Of a stretch of 64,000 nucleotides of DNA, positions 1 through 10,330 are shown one piece after another; the stretch's first letter is position 1; the number at the start of each line of letters is the position of its first letter. Below the pieces are notes generated by a model. It saw only the letters and a list, made by a program, of their open reading frames with translations, had not been told where the DNA came from and did no database searches. The stretch comes from Hyphobacterium sp. CCMP332 (lineage in GTDB: Bacteria > Pseudomonadota > Alphaproteobacteria > Caulobacterales > Maricaulaceae). The stretch spans positions 771,501 to 835,500 of the forward strand of contig NZ_CP058669.1 of the NCBI RefSeq assembly GCF_014323565.1, read 5' to 3'. The translations under genes were made by a program, and so were the position numbers.

Positions 1-764
1 TGCTGCAGCTCGCCTATGATACGGCGACCAGTGACGCAAGGCGCGCCATCGCCTCGGTGAATGACCTGTTATTTGCTGACAACTGGACCTATGCCAGCGA
101 AACGCTAGAGCTGGCGGTCACGTCGGACATCTGTGCCCATGACAACTGGACCCAGGATTTCGCCTATCTCTACGGCAATCTGGACCAGCGCCTGGCCTAT
201 GCTGCCCGGCTGGTCGCCTGCGATCCGCTCAACCCCTTAACCCGGCTCTATTATGGCAACACGCTCCTCGTGCGCGGCGATTTTAATGCGGCCCTCGAAT
301 GGGCCGAGGATTTGAGCGCGCGCGGCATGGATTATGAGGCGGAAGTGATCGGCTTTGATGCGCTCCTGGGCCTCGGCTTGCTGGATGAGGCCGAGGCTCA
401 ACTGCAGCCGCACTGGGAATGGGAATCGCTCCGGCTGGCCGCCCGCCGCGGCGGCGATACGGCCAGAGAGGCGCTGACGCCATTCCTGTCCGAGGACGCT
501 GACTGGTTCAATCTCATTCTGCTGGCCTGGATGGGCGACACGGAGGCAGCCAACGCCGTGGCGGCCGAAATCGACGCCCGGCCCTATGGTTATCTTGATC
601 TGATGACCGCCATCGATTCCTGCCGATGCGGCGCGCCCTTTGATCGCGATGCGGTTCCGGATTTTTCACGCCGTCTGGCTCAGGGCGGTTTCGACTGGCC
701 GCCGGAAGGCGATCTGGGCTTTCCACGCGTCCCGTTCGGTCGTGTCGAAGTAATTGAAAACTAG
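1..764 (+). CDS. TPR-like protein, C-terminal part (5' truncated by window edge)
   Basis: The reading frame is open from base 3 with no in-frame stop upstream of the GTG at 57, so this is probably the C-terminal part of a larger protein that begins outside the window. The roughly 250 visible residues are Ala/Leu-rich helical repeats resembling TPRs (for example [20 protein letters not shown] and the following helix pair). No catalytic motif is visible. Proteins of this kind often carry an N-terminal regulatory or cyclase domain, but nothing here shows that. The stop overlaps the stop of the convergent RNR-like gene by 4 bp. Function is unknown. Confidence 0.6.
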   Translation, partial: LQLAYDTATSDARRAIASVNDLLFADNWTYASETLELAVTSDICAHDNWTQDFAYLYGNLDQRLAYAARLVACDPLNPLTRLYYGNTLLVRGDFNAALEWAEDLSARGMDYEAEVIGFDALLGLGLLDEAEAQLQPHWEWESLRLAARRGGDTAREALTPFLSEDADWFNLILLAWMGDTEAANAVAAEIDARPYGYLDLMTAIDSCRCGAPFDRDAVPDFSRRLAQGGFDWPPEGDLGFPRVPFGRVEVIEN

Positions 765-3076
765 CCGCTATTGCTGCCGCTGATCTTGGTCCACCCGCAG
801 GCCTGACAATCCAGAGTGCCGTCATTCAGGCGCGCAACGGTGAAGTGCCCGCATTCCGGGCAGGGATCGCCATCATAGCTGTCAGGCGGCAGGACGTCCT
901 GCGCGATCGGCGCCTCGGCCTCCCGCTCGTCCGCCTTGGCCTTGCGCATATCCGCCGTCAGCATGACCACATTGTCGGGCAGCTGGCCGCGTGAAAAGCC
1001 CTTGGAAATATAGCGCAGCGCGTCTTCCTGCAGCGTTTTCTCCCGGGCGACACCGCGGCCGATCCCGCCAGTCATGTCCGGCTGGACCTCGGCCAGATCA
1101 TTGCGCCCCAGATAGGACACGGCCAGTTCACGGAAGAGATAGTCGAGGATGGAGGTGGCATGGCGGATGGAGTCATTGCCTTCCACCTCGCCGGCGGGCT
1201 CGAAGCGCGTGAAGACGAAGGCATCGACGAATTCCTCCAGCGGCACGCCATATTGCAGGGCGATGGAAATCGCGATGGCGAAATTGTTCATCAGCGAACG
1301 GAAGGCCGCGCCTTCCTTGTGCATGTCGATGAAGATTTCACCCAGCTCGCCGCTGTCGAATTCGCCGGTGTGCAGATAGACCTTGTGGCCGCCGACGGTC
1401 GCTTTCTGGATATAGCCCTTGCGGCGATCCGGCATTTTGCGGCGATTGACCGGCTTCTCGACGATCTTCTCGATGATTTTTTCAACGATCCGTTCTTCGC
1501 CGGGCTCCAGGTCTTCGTCAATCTCGTCCAGAAGGCCCGTCAGACCGGCTCCCTGATGCTCGATCTTCAGGCTCGAAAGCCCGGCCTTGCCAGCCTGCCG
1601 CATCAGGCGGGCGACCTGATCCGGCCCGGCATCAGCCGGAAGTGTGAGGATGGCGGGGGCCGGTCCGTTGATGTCAGCTTCCAGAGCTGCTGCGAGCGCG
1701 ATCACGGCGTCCGGTGCAGGGCGCGCAAAAGCGGTCATGGCGCCCTTGTCAGTCAGGCCGAGGCCAAGGTGTTTCAATCCGGTGATGACGCTCGGTCGCA
1801 ATTCCCGGCCGGTGGCGGTCTGCACCAGAACGTCATTCAGGGGCGCGATGCCGCGCGAATCCGCCTCCATCAGACGCGCGACGACGCCCTCGGGCTCTAT
1901 CGCGGAAATGGTGACGCGTGCGCCCGCGGCCAACATCGCCGCCCGGGCGATATCGGCGGCGAGGTTGCGCGCTTCATCGCTGTCATAGGGGAGGCCAAGC
2001 TGCGCAAACAATGCGGCAAAGCCGGTCAGTGAGATCGTGCCGGCGGGGGCCGATTTCCGGGCGCCTACGCGCAGGGCGCCGGCCCAGAGCGCGATGGTCT
2101 TGCCGATGGCTTTCATATCCGTGCCGAACAGCGGCAGGTTCAGATAAAGGACAGGTCCCGGTGAGGGGCGTTCGCCCGCAAACCGAAATTCCGGCGCGCC
2201 AAAGCTCCAGACCGATTGGGCAATCTGGTTCCACCATGTGCGCGCTGCGGTCTCCGTGCCGTCATGGAAGGCCCAGACCGCATCATCAGCTTCGGCTTCC
2301 AGAAGCGTGGCCGGAATCTGCAGCACCGGGGCAGGCGGCGTTACCGATGGCACAAATCCGAGATCCGGCTCGTCAAACTCGCCCTGACGCGCCAGAGCGA
2401 GCGCATGCTCGATGGCTTCATCGGGCGCACCGTCGCGTCTGGCGGCCTGCAGAGCGCGCTTCAGCGCCGGATTTTGCGCCGGATCAAGACAGTCCTCGGC
2501 CTCTCCGGCGCATTGCGCCACGGCATGACCAATCGCCATCAGCCGGTCACGCAGAACGCGCGCGCCGACATCACTGACGGCCGCTTTGAGGCGGGCATTG
2601 CTGATATCCTGAGGCAGAGACCGGGCTTCGCCGCTATCAGCAGCCACCGGCAGGATTTTCTCACCTGCATCCAGCGCCGGAATGGCATCGCCATAGGCGA
2701 TATCAACGCCTGCATGCTGGATGAGTTCAGAGGCGGGCAGTATGCGGCGCGCCAGAAGATCCGATTTGAGGGCGGCGTGGATGGCCGCGTCTTTCATTGG
2801 TGCGGCAAAATGCACGGCAATACGGTCAAAAACCGCCTCGGCATCGCGTTCCGGGGCGCCGTCGGTGCCGACCGGGCTGCGCTTGCGCAAGATGTCAGGG
2901 CCCTTTGTGCCGGGCTTCATCCGGGATTCGACAGGCCGGGCAATGGTGCAGAGCTCGGCCAGAGCGGCGGCTGCGCTGACATTCCAGTCCTCCGGCGCCC
3001 GCAGGGCATCGCCCGTCCCGCCATCCGGGTCTGCAATATCAAATGTTGAAAAAACCGGTGTCTTTGTCTTGGCCAT
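761..3076 (-). CDS. Degenerate NrdJ-like ribonucleotide reductase paralogue with TSCPD domain
   Basis: A 771-residue protein. From about residue 545 it carries the conserved TSCPD domain of B12-dependent (class II) ribonucleotide reductase ([19 protein letters not shown], then [14 protein letters not shown] and [12 protein letters not shown]). It ends in a zinc ribbon (CPEC near 741, CQAC near 757). The first 540 residues align in order with NrdJ but are eroded and shortened: VFDRIAVHF matches VFDRLAG, and [12 protein letters not shown] near 360 matches the barrel segment [10 protein letters not shown]. The NPCGE-type active-site loop and barrel cysteines are missing. Full-length NrdJ is about 1200 residues. 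I infer a non-catalytic RNR relative, perhaps regulatory or nucleotide-binding. ATG at 3076 is the natural start. Confidence 0.8.
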   Translation of the reverse strand: MAKTKTPVFSTFDIADPDGGTGDALRAPEDWNVSAAAALAELCTIARPVESRMKPGTKGPDILRKRSPVGTDGAPERDAEAVFDRIAVHFAAPMKDAAIHAALKSDLLARRILPASELIQHAGVDIAYGDAIPALDAGEKILPVAADSGEARSLPQDISNARLKAAVSDVGARVLRDRLMAIGHAVAQCAGEAEDCLDPAQNPALKRALQAARRDGAPDEAIEHALALARQGEFDEPDLGFVPSVTPPAPVLQIPATLLEAEADDAVWAFHDGTETAARTWWNQIAQSVWSFGAPEFRFAGERPSPGPVLYLNLPLFGTDMKAIGKTIALWAGALRVGARKSAPAGTISLTGFAALFAQLGLPYDSDEARNLAADIARAAMLAAGARVTISAIEPEGVVARLMEADSRGIAPLNDVLVQTATGRELRPSVITGLKHLGLGLTDKGAMTAFARPAPDAVIALAAALEADINGPAPAILTLPADAGPDQVARLMRQAGKAGLSSLKIEHQGAGLTGLLDEIDEDLEPGEERIVEKIIEKIVEKPVNRRKMPDRRKGYIQKATVGGHKVYLHTGEFDSGELGEIFIDMHKEGAAFRSLMNNFAIAISIALQYGVPLEEFVDAFVFTRFEPAGEVEGNDSIRHATSILDYLFRELAVSYLGRNDLAEVQPDMTGGIGRGVAREKTLQEDALRYISKGFSRGQLPDNVVMLTADMRKAKADEREAEAPIAQDVLPPDSYDGDPCPECGHFTVARLNDGTLDCQACGWTKISGSNSG

Positions 3077-3225
3077 GGCCGCCCCGCCGCATCAAGAGAA
3101 TCAGTTACATCAGGTGAAAGCATACGCGCCGGAGGGGAACTGCCCAATGGACACACAGCGCACTGGACCTATCGGGTGTGGATAGGCATATTCTGGCCCG
3201 ACTCTGACCCTTGAAGGATCGCGGG

Positions 3226-3630
3226 ATGCTCGGCTTTATCGGAAAAATTTTCGCCTGGTGGGATGATGCGACGCCCGGCACCTATCTGACGCTATTCGCC
3301 AAAGGCGCCACAAAAGTTGGCGAGGATGAATTCGGCAACAGGTATTTCGAGGAAAAGAAGGCGACCGGTTCCGACGGCCGCATCCGCCGTTATGTGGTTT
3401 ACAACGGTTATGCCGATGCCAGCCGCGTTCCGATGGCCTGGCATGGCTGGCTGCATCACACCTATGAAGATGCGCCCACCGGCGATGAGGCCGCCTATGC
3501 TTGGGAAAAGGGCCACGAGCCGAATCTGACGGGCACACTGCATGCCTACAAGCCGGCCGGCGCGTTGTCGCGCGGCGGAAAGCGGCAGGCCAATAGCGCT
3601 GATTATGAAAGCTGGTCGCCTGAGGGGTGA
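3226..3630 (+). CDS. NADH:ubiquinone oxidoreductase subunit NDUFA12-like
   Basis: A 134-residue homologue of the mitochondrial complex I accessory subunit B17.2/NDUFA12, which also occurs in alphaproteobacterial complex I. Diagnostic segments are TPGTYLTLFAKGATKVGEDE, GNRYFEE, RRYVVYNG, the VPMAWHGWLHHTYEDAPT region (VP..W..WLHH) and the C-terminal NLTGT..AYKPAG. It is probably peripheral on the cytoplasmic arm of the respiratory complex. The ATG at 3226 was chosen over the in-frame TTG at 3211 because AAGGA at 3213-3217 sits at normal distance from it and the protein then starts at MLGFIGKIF. It lies next to a DUF2155 gene, away from any nuo operon. Confidence 0.9.
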   Translation: MLGFIGKIFAWWDDATPGTYLTLFAKGATKVGEDEFGNRYFEEKKATGSDGRIRRYVVYNGYADASRVPMAWHGWLHHTYEDAPTGDEAAYAWEKGHEPNLTGTLHAYKPAGALSRGGKRQANSADYESWSPEG

Positions 3631-3671
3631 GCTGGCTCGACGTGGACGCCGCTTCGCGGCATCATGATGGA

Positions 3672-4079
3672 ATGTCTGTGATCAAACGTCTTCTCCTTTG
3701 TGTCCTTCTTGCCTTGCCGCTGGCCTCTGCGGGGGCGCAGCAGGACAATCAGCGCTCCAGCCTGCCGGGAAGTGTTCTGGTGATGCGCGGTCTCGACAAG
3801 GTTACGGCGCGGACGGTCGATTTTGAAATCCCGATCGGCGAGGAATATCAATTCGGATCCCTGACAATCCTGCCGCGCTATTGCCGGGAACGTCCGCCGG
3901 AAGAAACTCCTGAGATTTTTGTCTTCGTCGAGGTGTTCGAACGCCGCGCCGAAGATGGCGGTATCATCGAGGATGGCGGAGACCGGATATTCTCTGGCTG
4001 GATGTTTGCGTCCAATCCGGCGCTCAATCCGCTGGAGCACCCGGTCTACGACGTCTGGCCGATCGACTGCAGGGCATAG
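3672..4079 (+). CDS. DUF2155 domain-containing exported protein
   Basis: A protein of about 135 residues with an N-terminal signal peptide (MSVIKRLLLCVLLALPLASA, cleavage near AGAQ). The globular domain has the DUF2155 pattern: V.RGLDKVTART..FEIPIGE, FGSL.I.PRYC, PPEETPEIFVFVEVFE, IFSGWMFASNPALNPLEHPVYDVWPIDC. Two conserved cysteines could form a disulfide in the periplasm. The molecular function of the family is not established. The ATG at 3672 is preferred because it begins the signal peptide; the longer frame back to 3627 would overlap the upstream stop. Its 3' end overlaps the convergent aat gene by 34 bp. Confidence 0.85.
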   Translation: MSVIKRLLLCVLLALPLASAGAQQDNQRSSLPGSVLVMRGLDKVTARTVDFEIPIGEEYQFGSLTILPRYCRERPPEETPEIFVFVEVFERRAEDGGIIEDGGDRIFSGWMFASNPALNPLEHPVYDVWPIDCRA

Positions 4080-4696
4080 TCGCCGCTGGCGCCTTCGGGC
4101 ATCTTGAAAAAATCCGCTTCCTGCGCCACCGCGACCGCCAGCCGTTCACGGTAGACTTCGGCGGGCACTTCTTCCGTGCCGAACTGGCTGAGATGATCGG
4201 TCATGAATTGCGCATCCAGCAATGTGAAGCCGCCCGTTTTCAATCGCGCGACCAGATGCACGAGCGCGACCTTCGAAGCATCGGTGGCATACGAAAACAT
4301 GCTCTCGCCGAAAAACGCGGCCCCGAGAGACACGCCATAGAGCCCGCCTGCGAGCTGGCCGTTGATCCGGCATTCGACGGAATGCGCGTGACCCATATTG
4401 TGGAGCTCTGAATAGAGCCAGCGGATGGGCCCGTTGATCCAGGTCTGCCGGCGATCCGGAGCGGGCGCGGCGCAGGCGGCCACGACCGCGTCGAAGTCCT
4501 GATTGATCGTGATGGCAAACTTGTCCTGCCGGACCGTACGCCGTAATCGCCGGGGCAGGTGAAATCCCTCCAGCGGGATATTAGCGCGTTCCGGCGGCTC
4601 GATCAGATACAGGCGCGGGTCGTCAGCGGAATCCGCCATCGGAAAGACGCCGGTACGATAGCAGTCGAGTAATTCGCCCGGTCCGAAGCCCGGCAT
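4046..4696 (-). CDS. aat: Leucyl/phenylalanyl-tRNA--protein transferase
   Basis: Aat attaches Leu or Phe from aminoacyl-tRNA to proteins with N-terminal Arg or Lys, creating N-degrons for ClpAP/ClpS. The 216-residue protein shows the family blocks: YRTGVFPMAD at the N-terminus, TWINGPIRWLYSELHNMGHA, HSVECR, GGLYGVSLGAAFFGESMFS, ASKVALVHLVARL and LLDAQFMTDHLSQFG. It is slightly shorter than the E. coli enzyme at the N-terminus. It is the last gene of the minus-strand run aroQ-accB-accC-aat, starting 3 bp after the accC stop, so co-transcription and translational coupling are likely. Confidence 0.95.
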   Translation of the reverse strand: MPGFGPGELLDCYRTGVFPMADSADDPRLYLIEPPERANIPLEGFHLPRRLRRTVRQDKFAITINQDFDAVVAACAAPAPDRRQTWINGPIRWLYSELHNMGHAHSVECRINGQLAGGLYGVSLGAAFFGESMFSYATDASKVALVHLVARLKTGGFTLLDAQFMTDHLSQFGTEEVPAEVYRERLAVAVAQEADFFKMPEGASGDYALQSIGQTS

Positions 4697-4699
4697 GGT

Positions 4700-6049
4700 C
4701 TAGCCCCTGGCGCGGTCTGCGAGCCAGTTTTCCAGCCAGCGGATATGATAATCGCCTGACAGGAACGCCTCTTCCTCCAGCAGTGCCAGATGCAGGGGCT
4801 TCGTCGTCTTGATGCCGCCGATGACCATTTCTTCCAGAGACCGCTTGAGGCGCAGCAAGGCTTCTTCGCGGGTCTTGCCATGGACGATCAGCTTGCCGAT
4901 CAGGCTGTCATAATAGGGCGGAATGGAATAGCCGGCATACAGCCCGCTATCGAGGCGCACGCCGAGCCCGCCCGGAGCATGAAACTCCGTCACCTTGCCC
5001 GGTGATGGCGCAAAGGTTTCCGGGTCTTCCGCATTGATGCGGCATTCGATCGCCCAGCCCTCAAAGGTGATGTCTTCCTGCGTGTAGCCCAGCTTTTCGC
5101 CCGCGGCGATGCGGATCTGCTCGCGCACCAGGTCCAGCCCGGTAATTGCTTCGGTGACGGGATGCTCGACCTGAAGGCGGGTATTCATTTCGATGAAATA
5201 GAATTCGCCATTCTCGTAGAGATATTCGATCGTGCCGGCGCCGCGATAGCCGATCGCCGCGACGGCATCGCGTGTGACGCGTCCGATCTTCTCGCGCTGT
5301 TCCGGCGTCAGGGCCGGTGAGGGGGCTTCTTCGAGAATTTTCTGATGCCGGCGCTGCAGCGAGCAATCGCGCTCGCCCAGATGGACGACATTGCCATGTG
5401 TGTCGGCGAGAATCTGGATCTCGATATGGCGGGGCTGTCCCAGATATTTTTCCAGATAGACGGCACCATCGCCAAAGGCGGCTTCCGCCTCGCGCGAGGC
5501 AGTTTCAACGGCTTCACGGAAATCCTTGGCCGTATTCGCGACCTTCATGCCGCGTCCGCCGCCGCCCGCCGCAGCCTTGACCAGGACCGGATAGCCGATC
5601 CCGTCCGCGACTTTGCGGGCTTCGTCGATATCGCTGATACCGCCGTCAGAGCCGGGCACGACCGGAATGCCGGCCTCTTTCACGGCCTGCTTGGCGGCAA
5701 TCTTGTCGCCCATCAGCCGGATGTGATCCGCCGTCGGGCCAATAAAGACCAGGCCGTGCGCTTCGACGATCTCGGCAAAACGGGCGTTTTCCGAAAGGAA
5801 GCCATAGCCCGGGTGCACAGCCTGTGCGCCGGTAATCTCGCACGCGGCAATGATTTGCGGAATATTCAGATAGGATTGCGAGGCGGGGTTGGGACCGACG
5901 CAGACACTTTCATCCGCCAGCCGAACATGCATGGCGTCCCGATCAGCCTCCGAATGGATCGCGACGGTCTTGATACCCATTTCGCGACAGGCGCGGTGCA
6001 CCCGGAGCGCGATTTCGCCGCGATTGGCGATGAGGATTTTTTCAAACAT
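4700..6049 (-). CDS. accC: Acetyl-CoA carboxylase biotin carboxylase subunit
   Basis: AccC carboxylates the biotin on AccB using ATP and bicarbonate, the first step of malonyl-CoA and fatty-acid synthesis. The 449-residue length is normal. Visible features are the N-terminal [17 protein letters not shown], the ATP-grasp glycine loop [10 protein letters not shown] near residue 165, [15 protein letters not shown], and the metal/catalytic segment [15 protein letters not shown] near 290. It starts 13 bp after the accB stop and is followed within 3 bp by aat, giving a tight operon. Confidence 0.98.
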   Translation of the reverse strand: MFEKILIANRGEIALRVHRACREMGIKTVAIHSEADRDAMHVRLADESVCVGPNPASQSYLNIPQIIAACEITGAQAVHPGYGFLSENARFAEIVEAHGLVFIGPTADHIRLMGDKIAAKQAVKEAGIPVVPGSDGGISDIDEARKVADGIGYPVLVKAAAGGGGRGMKVANTAKDFREAVETASREAEAAFGDGAVYLEKYLGQPRHIEIQILADTHGNVVHLGERDCSLQRRHQKILEEAPSPALTPEQREKIGRVTRDAVAAIGYRGAGTIEYLYENGEFYFIEMNTRLQVEHPVTEAITGLDLVREQIRIAAGEKLGYTQEDITFEGWAIECRINAEDPETFAPSPGKVTEFHAPGGLGVRLDSGLYAGYSIPPYYDSLIGKLIVHGKTREEALLRLKRSLEEMVIGGIKTTKPLHLALLEEEAFLSGDYHIRWLENWLADRARG

Positions 6050-6062
6050 CAGGTCTCGCCGA

Positions 6063-6554
6063 TCAATCGATCACAAAGAGGGCTTCGCCGAATTCGACCG
6101 GCTGGCCATCTTCCACCAGCATGGCCGACAGCTTGCCGGATTTGGGTGCAATAATCGGATTGAAGGTTTTCATCGCTTCAACCAGCAGTATCGTGTCGCC
6201 CTCCTTCACGGCATCGCCGACATTGAAGAAGGCATCCGCATCCGGGTTGGGGCGAATATAAACCGTGCCGACCATCGGCGAAGGCGTCGCATTGGCGGGC
6301 GCTTCGCTTGCGCTTGGCGCCGGAGAAGCGGCCGCAGCAGGGGCCGCCGCGGGAGCGGGCGCAGCGGCTGGTGCTGCCATGACCTGTTGAACAGGTGCAG
6401 CGGTCAGCGTGCGCGCAACGCGCAGACGCAGATCGCCGCGTTCGACCTCGATCTCGGTCAATTCGGTATCGCGCAGAATGTCGGCAAGCTCCCGCACCAG
6501 TTTCGGATCGAATGCGGATGCGGATTTCGCACCGGACTTGGAAGACGTGGTCAT
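6063..6554 (-). CDS. accB: Biotin carboxyl carrier protein of acetyl-CoA carboxylase
   Basis: A 163-residue biotin carrier. It has an N-terminal helix region (to about residue 50), a long Ala/Pro-rich flexible linker (about 55-90) and a C-terminal biotinyl domain with the biotinylation motif EAMK (lysine near residue 129), followed by the symmetric IIAPKSGKL hairpin. The linker is typical of proteobacterial AccB. It lies 39 bp downstream of aroQ and just upstream of accC, the usual accBC arrangement. Confidence 0.97.
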   Translation of the reverse strand: MTTSSKSGAKSASAFDPKLVRELADILRDTELTEIEVERGDLRLRVARTLTAAPVQQVMAAPAAAPAPAAAPAAAASPAPSASEAPANATPSPMVGTVYIRPNPDADAFFNVGDAVKEGDTILLVEAMKTFNPIIAPKSGKLSAMLVEDGQPVEFGEALFVID

Positions 6555-6593
6555 GCGTTTTTCGTCCCTCGGCTCGGATTCGGTAGGCGTGTT

Positions 6594-7028
6594 CTAGATC
6601 AGACTGGCGGCAATCTCCACCGCCTCGACATAACCCGCCGCACCGCGTCCTGCGATTGTTCTGGTCGCGACAAGACCCACGAAGGAATGATGCCGGAATG
6701 GCTCCCGCGTGGACGGATCGCTGATATGCACTTCTATGACGGGTATGGAAACCGCCTTTAAAGCGTCATGTAAAGCAATGGATGTATGCGTATAGGCGGC
6801 CGGATTGATGATCAGAGCCGCGAATCCCTCGCGGGATTCGTGAATCCAGTCGACCAGAACGCCTTCGTGATTCGATTGCCGGAAATCAATCTCCAGCCCG
6901 TGAGGCGAGGCCGCCGTAACGCACATGGACTTGATGTCGGCCAGGGTTTCGTGGCCGTAGATCTCCGGCTCGCGGCTGCCGAGCAGGTTCAGATTCGGCC
7001 CGTTGAGGATCATCAGTCTGGCTGCCAT
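6594..7028 (-). CDS. aroQ: Type II 3-dehydroquinate dehydratase
   Basis: Catalyses dehydration of 3-dehydroquinate to 3-dehydroshikimate, third step of the shikimate pathway. The 144-residue size is typical of the dodecameric type II enzyme. Motifs are [16 protein letters not shown] at the N-terminus (with the flexible-lid Arg and catalytic Tyr), [25 protein letters not shown] and [17 protein letters not shown]. It heads the minus-strand run with accB, accC and aat; this pairing is common in Proteobacteria. An 80-bp intergenic region separates it from the divergent thiS and should hold both promoters. Confidence 0.97.
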   Translation of the reverse strand: MAARLMILNGPNLNLLGSREPEIYGHETLADIKSMCVTAASPHGLEIDFRQSNHEGVLVDWIHESREGFAALIINPAAYTHTSIALHDALKAVSIPVIEVHISDPSTREPFRHHSFVGLVATRTIAGRGAAGYVEAVEIAASLI

Positions 7029-7108
7029 GAATGCGCCTTGCCCCTTGACGTGGAGGCCGCGTTCTACGACCTCCTGACAGAAGAATTCAAGTAGGCGAGG
7101 CGGTTGGC

Positions 7109-7309
7109 GTGAAACTGACCATCAATGGCGAGATTCAGGACTTTGCAGACGGGCTGACCATTTCCGGCCTGGTTGAAGTGCTTGGATTGCACCCTAAAAA
7201 GGTGGCCATTGAACGCAATCTGGAAGTCGTGCCCAAATCCCTGCACCCGGAAACCGTGCTCGCCGATGGCGACCGGATCGAAATCGTCCAGTTCGTGGGC
7301 GGAGGATAA
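7109..7309 (+). CDS. thiS: Thiamine biosynthesis sulfur carrier protein ThiS
   Basis: A 66-residue beta-grasp sulfur carrier that is thiocarboxylated at its C-terminal glycine and donates sulfur to ThiG for thiazole formation. The sequence begins [12 protein letters not shown], has the ubiquitin-like fold pattern and ends VQFVGGG, with the required Gly-Gly tail plus one extra Gly before it. Start is GTG with a purine-rich GGCGAGGCGG upstream. It is followed 2 bp later by thiG. I see no TPP riboswitch in the short upstream region, and thiC/thiE are not in the window. Confidence 0.93.
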   Translation: MKLTINGEIQDFADGLTISGLVEVLGLHPKKVAIERNLEVVPKSLHPETVLADGDRIEIVQFVGGG

Positions 7310-7311
7310 TC

Positions 7312-8085
7312 ATGGAAGATACCCCCCTTGTTGTCGCCGGCCGGACGCTGAAATCGCGCCTCATCATCGGCACCGGAAAATACGAGACCTATGAGCAGAA
7401 TGCGCGGGCGCTGGAAGCGTCGGGCGCCGAGATGATCACCGTCGCCGTGCGGCGCGTAAATCTCACCGATCGGGACCAGCCCATGCTGGTCGACTTCATC
7501 GATCCGGAAAAATACATTTTCCTTCCCAATACCGCCGGCTGTTTTACCGGTGAAGACGCTGTCCGCACGCTGCGTCTGGCGCGGGAGGCCGGGGGATGGG
7601 ATCTGGTGAAGCTGGAAGTCCTGTCAGACCCGAAACACCTCTATCCCGACATGGAAGAAACGCTCCGGGCCGCGAAATTGCTGATCAGGGACGGCTTTCA
7701 GGTCATGGTCTATTGTTCGGACGATCCGGTCTACGCAAAGAAACTCGAAGAGGCGGGCTGTTGTGCGATCATGCCGCTTGGCGCGCCGATCGGCTCCGGG
7801 CTGGGTATCCAGAACCCGGTCAATATCCGCCTGATCATCGAAGAAGCAAAAGTGCCGGTCATCGTCGATGCCGGAGTCGGCACGGCCTCGGACGCGGCTG
7901 TGGCAATGGAACTGGGCTGTGACGGTGTGCTGATGAATACGGCCATCGCCGAAGCCAAAGACCCCATCCGCATGGCGTCAGCGATGAAGCATGCCGTGAT
8001 TGCGGGCCGCGAAGCCTATCTGGCCGGCCGTATGCCGAAAAAACGCTATGCTGATCCGTCCAGTCCGCTCAGCGGGTTGATCTAG
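7312..8085 (+). CDS. thiG: Thiazole synthase ThiG
   Basis: ThiG condenses deoxyxylulose 5-phosphate, dehydroglycine and the ThiS thiocarboxylate to form the thiazole moiety of thiamine. The 257-residue TIM-barrel protein shows [34 protein letters not shown], the Schiff-base lysine segment [19 protein letters not shown], and the phosphate-binding [13 protein letters not shown] plus [10 protein letters not shown]. It forms a two-gene operon with thiS. Its stop overlaps the stop of the convergent DsbA-like gene by 4 bp. Confidence 0.97.
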   Translation: MEDTPLVVAGRTLKSRLIIGTGKYETYEQNARALEASGAEMITVAVRRVNLTDRDQPMLVDFIDPEKYIFLPNTAGCFTGEDAVRTLRLAREAGGWDLVKLEVLSDPKHLYPDMEETLRAAKLLIRDGFQVMVYCSDDPVYAKKLEEAGCCAIMPLGAPIGSGLGIQNPVNIRLIIEEAKVPVIVDAGVGTASDAAVAMELGCDGVLMNTAIAEAKDPIRMASAMKHAVIAGREAYLAGRMPKKRYADPSSPLSGLI

Positions 8086-8852
8086 CCGCCCTGGCGAACG
8101 CGGCTCAGCTCCGCCGCCAGCAACTCATCCAGCATATCGCGGTTGGCGCCCGGAACGGCGCGGCCATTGATGATGAAGAAGGGCGTGCCTTCGGCCCCGA
8201 TGGCCCGTCCGAGGGCATAGACCTGTTCGATATGTTGCTGGATCGCCGGGTCATCCATGTCTTCCAGCATCTGCGGGACATTGACACCGGCGAGGCGGGC
8301 AAAATTCTCGATCCGGCCCTGAGGCAAGGGGCCGCTGGATTGCACCATGGCGGTATGGAAGCGCCAGTAGACATCCTCGCCCTGACGCAGGGCGGCGAGA
8401 GCGGCGCGGGCTGCAACGCGGGATTCCTCGCCAAGGATCGGGTATTCCTTGAACACAAAGCGGATCTGGTCGCCATAGGCCTGACGGGCTTCTGCCACCC
8501 ATTCCGATGCAATCCGGCAATAGCCGCACTTGTAGTCCATGAATTCCACGATCACGATCGGCGCATCGTCCGGGCCAATCGAAGGGTCGCGCGCATCGCT
8601 GTAGATGAGGTCGGCATTGGCGCGGATGGCCGAAGACGTTGCTTCGCTTTCGCGCTGACGGGCACGACGTTGCAGCTCGATCAGGGCTTCTTCGATGATT
8701 TCGGGGTTTTCGAGAATATAGTCGCCGATCATGCTCTCGATTTCGGCGCGTTCGGCCTCGGTGAATTCACTGTCAGACTGGGCTGTGGCCGGTGCCGCAA
8801 AAACAAGCATCGCAAACAGGCCGGTCAAGGCGGCAAAAAACGCTTTCATCAA
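8082..8852 (-). CDS. DsbA family (ScsC/BdbD-like) periplasmic thiol oxidoreductase
   Basis: A 256-residue exported thioredoxin-fold protein. The signal peptide is at residues 1-24 (cleavage near ATAQ). A helical segment containing [17 protein letters not shown] resembles the ScsC N-terminal oligomerisation region. The DsbA-like domain has active site CGYC in [10 protein letters not shown] and the cis-proline loop GTPFFIING. It probably acts as a periplasmic disulfide oxidase or isomerase. It lies downstream of the M48 protease and RNase E genes on the same strand and may be co-transcribed with the protease (66-bp gap). Confidence 0.9.
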   Translation of the reverse strand: MMKAFFAALTGLFAMLVFAAPATAQSDSEFTEAERAEIESMIGDYILENPEIIEEALIELQRRARQRESEATSSAIRANADLIYSDARDPSIGPDDAPIVIVEFMDYKCGYCRIASEWVAEARQAYGDQIRFVFKEYPILGEESRVAARAALAALRQGEDVYWRFHTAMVQSSGPLPQGRIENFARLAGVNVPQMLEDMDDPAIQQHIEQVYALGRAIGAEGTPFFIINGRAVPGANRDMLDELLAAELSRVRQGG

Positions 8853-8918
8853 ACTTCCCCGAAATTGGTCCAGAACCGTATCTAGCGTTCCTGCTCGGCC
8901 GTGCCAATGACGATGCTG

Positions 8919-10289
8919 TTACCGGTTCAAGCCCAGGCGCCGTTCGCGGCGTTCTCCGGGGGCGGGCGCACTGGCCTGAGCGACGCCGATGAGCTCGTTG
9001 GCGCGATACCAGTCCGGCGTACCGCGTTCCAGTTGCGGTGCGGCGCGCACGGCAAATTGCAGGGCCCGCCCGCTATTGCCGAGGGCATAGGATTGTTCCG
9101 CGATGGCCAGCTGCGCCCGGGCGGTATCGCCGTTGCGTTCATGCACAATCGACAATTGGTACCAGGCAAAGGAATTGTCCGGCTCGATATCGAGCGCGAC
9201 ACGTAAATGCTGGCCCGCATCTTCCAGATAGGCATCATCGTCTGTTGCAATCATCGACATGGCCAGATTGATCCGCAAAAGCGGCGCTTGCGGCATCAGA
9301 TCGACCGATTGCTGGTGGTACTGGATGGATTCAGCGGCGTGCCCGCTTTCAAACAGCATCTGGCCATAGAGTTCATAGAAAAACGGATTGTCCGGCTCTT
9401 CGGCAATCAGCGATTCGATTTCCTCGCGGGCCTCGGCCATGCGGGCATCATGGTAATAGGCGACGGAACGGGCATAGCGCGCCGGCAGGCTCTGATCCGA
9501 TTCCGGATAACGGTAGAAGACATGACCCGGTTCAGCCATGAAGCCGTAGATTTTCGCTTGCAGCCGCTCAAGGCGCGCAATCTCTTCCGGGCTTTCGGGC
9601 TGATCGGCATAGGGAGATCGCGCCACGGCCTCTCTCAGCGCGGCCACGCGGGCCGAGGAGAGCGGGTGGGTCCGGAAATAGGGATAGCGGCGGGCCGGGC
9701 TGAAGGCTTCCTGATAGCGAAAGCGCTCGAAGAATTCCATCAGGCCTTCGGCGGAGTTACCGGTTTCTTCCAGAAAACGTATAGCAGCCTGATCAGCCGC
9801 CGATTCCTGTGTCCTTGTGTAGGTAAAGAATTGCAGGGCCCCGAATTGCTGGCTGGACGCCATCAAGGCACCGGCTGCACCGCCTTCACCGGCAAAGGCC
9901 GCCAGAACACCCAGGCCGAGCGTCGCAAACATCGGAATGGCGGCCTGGTTCATGGCTTCGCCGGTGCGCGCAAGGTGCGCCCCGGCAATGTGTCCGGTTT
10001 CATGCGCCAGAACGCCCTTGATCTGGAGCGGGTCGGTCGCTTCCAGAATGGTGCCGGTATGCATGAAGATATTCTGTCCGCCCGTGACGAAGGCATTGAT
10101 GGCCGGGTCGGCGATAATGTAGAGGCCCACATCGCTGGGTTCGAGGCCGGCTGCGACCAGAAACGGGTCGGTATAATCGCGCAGCATTATTTCGATTTCG
10201 GTATCGCGGATCAGGCTCTGGGCCGTGGCCGAGCCTGAAAACCCGAAGACTGAGACAATTCCGGCGAAAAAAGCGATCAGGGCACGCAT
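8919..10289 (-). CDS. M48 family metalloprotease with C-terminal TPRs (BepA/YfgC-like)
   Basis: A 456-residue periplasmic zinc protease. It has a signal peptide (MRALIAFFAGIVSVFGFSGS, cleavage near ATAQ). The M48 domain has the zinc motif HETGH within LAHETGHIAGAH near residue 112 and the downstream metal Glu region ESAADQAAIR. The second half is TPR-like (YHDARMAEAREEI, YGQMLFESGHAAESI). BepA-like proteins degrade or chaperone stalled outer-membrane proteins. The ATG at 10289 was chosen because AGGAT lies just upstream and a clean signal peptide begins there; the longer frame to 10352 has neither. Confidence 0.93.
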   Translation of the reverse strand: MRALIAFFAGIVSVFGFSGSATAQSLIRDTEIEIMLRDYTDPFLVAAGLEPSDVGLYIIADPAINAFVTGGQNIFMHTGTILEATDPLQIKGVLAHETGHIAGAHLARTGEAMNQAAIPMFATLGLGVLAAFAGEGGAAGALMASSQQFGALQFFTYTRTQESAADQAAIRFLEETGNSAEGLMEFFERFRYQEAFSPARRYPYFRTHPLSSARVAALREAVARSPYADQPESPEEIARLERLQAKIYGFMAEPGHVFYRYPESDQSLPARYARSVAYYHDARMAEAREEIESLIAEEPDNPFFYELYGQMLFESGHAAESIQYHQQSVDLMPQAPLLRINLAMSMIATDDDAYLEDAGQHLRVALDIEPDNSFAWYQLSIVHERNGDTARAQLAIAEQSYALGNSGRALQFAVRAAPQLERGTPDWYRANELIGVAQASAPAPGERRERRLGLNR

Positions 10290-10330
10290 ACAATTATCCT
10301 TCGAACAGCCCCCGCTGAACCCGAACTCTA

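Noticed and set aside
7029-7108. TPP riboswitch ahead of thiS
   Set aside because: Only 80 bp separate thiS from aroQ, and the conserved CUGAGA and ACCUGA blocks of a THI element are not present.
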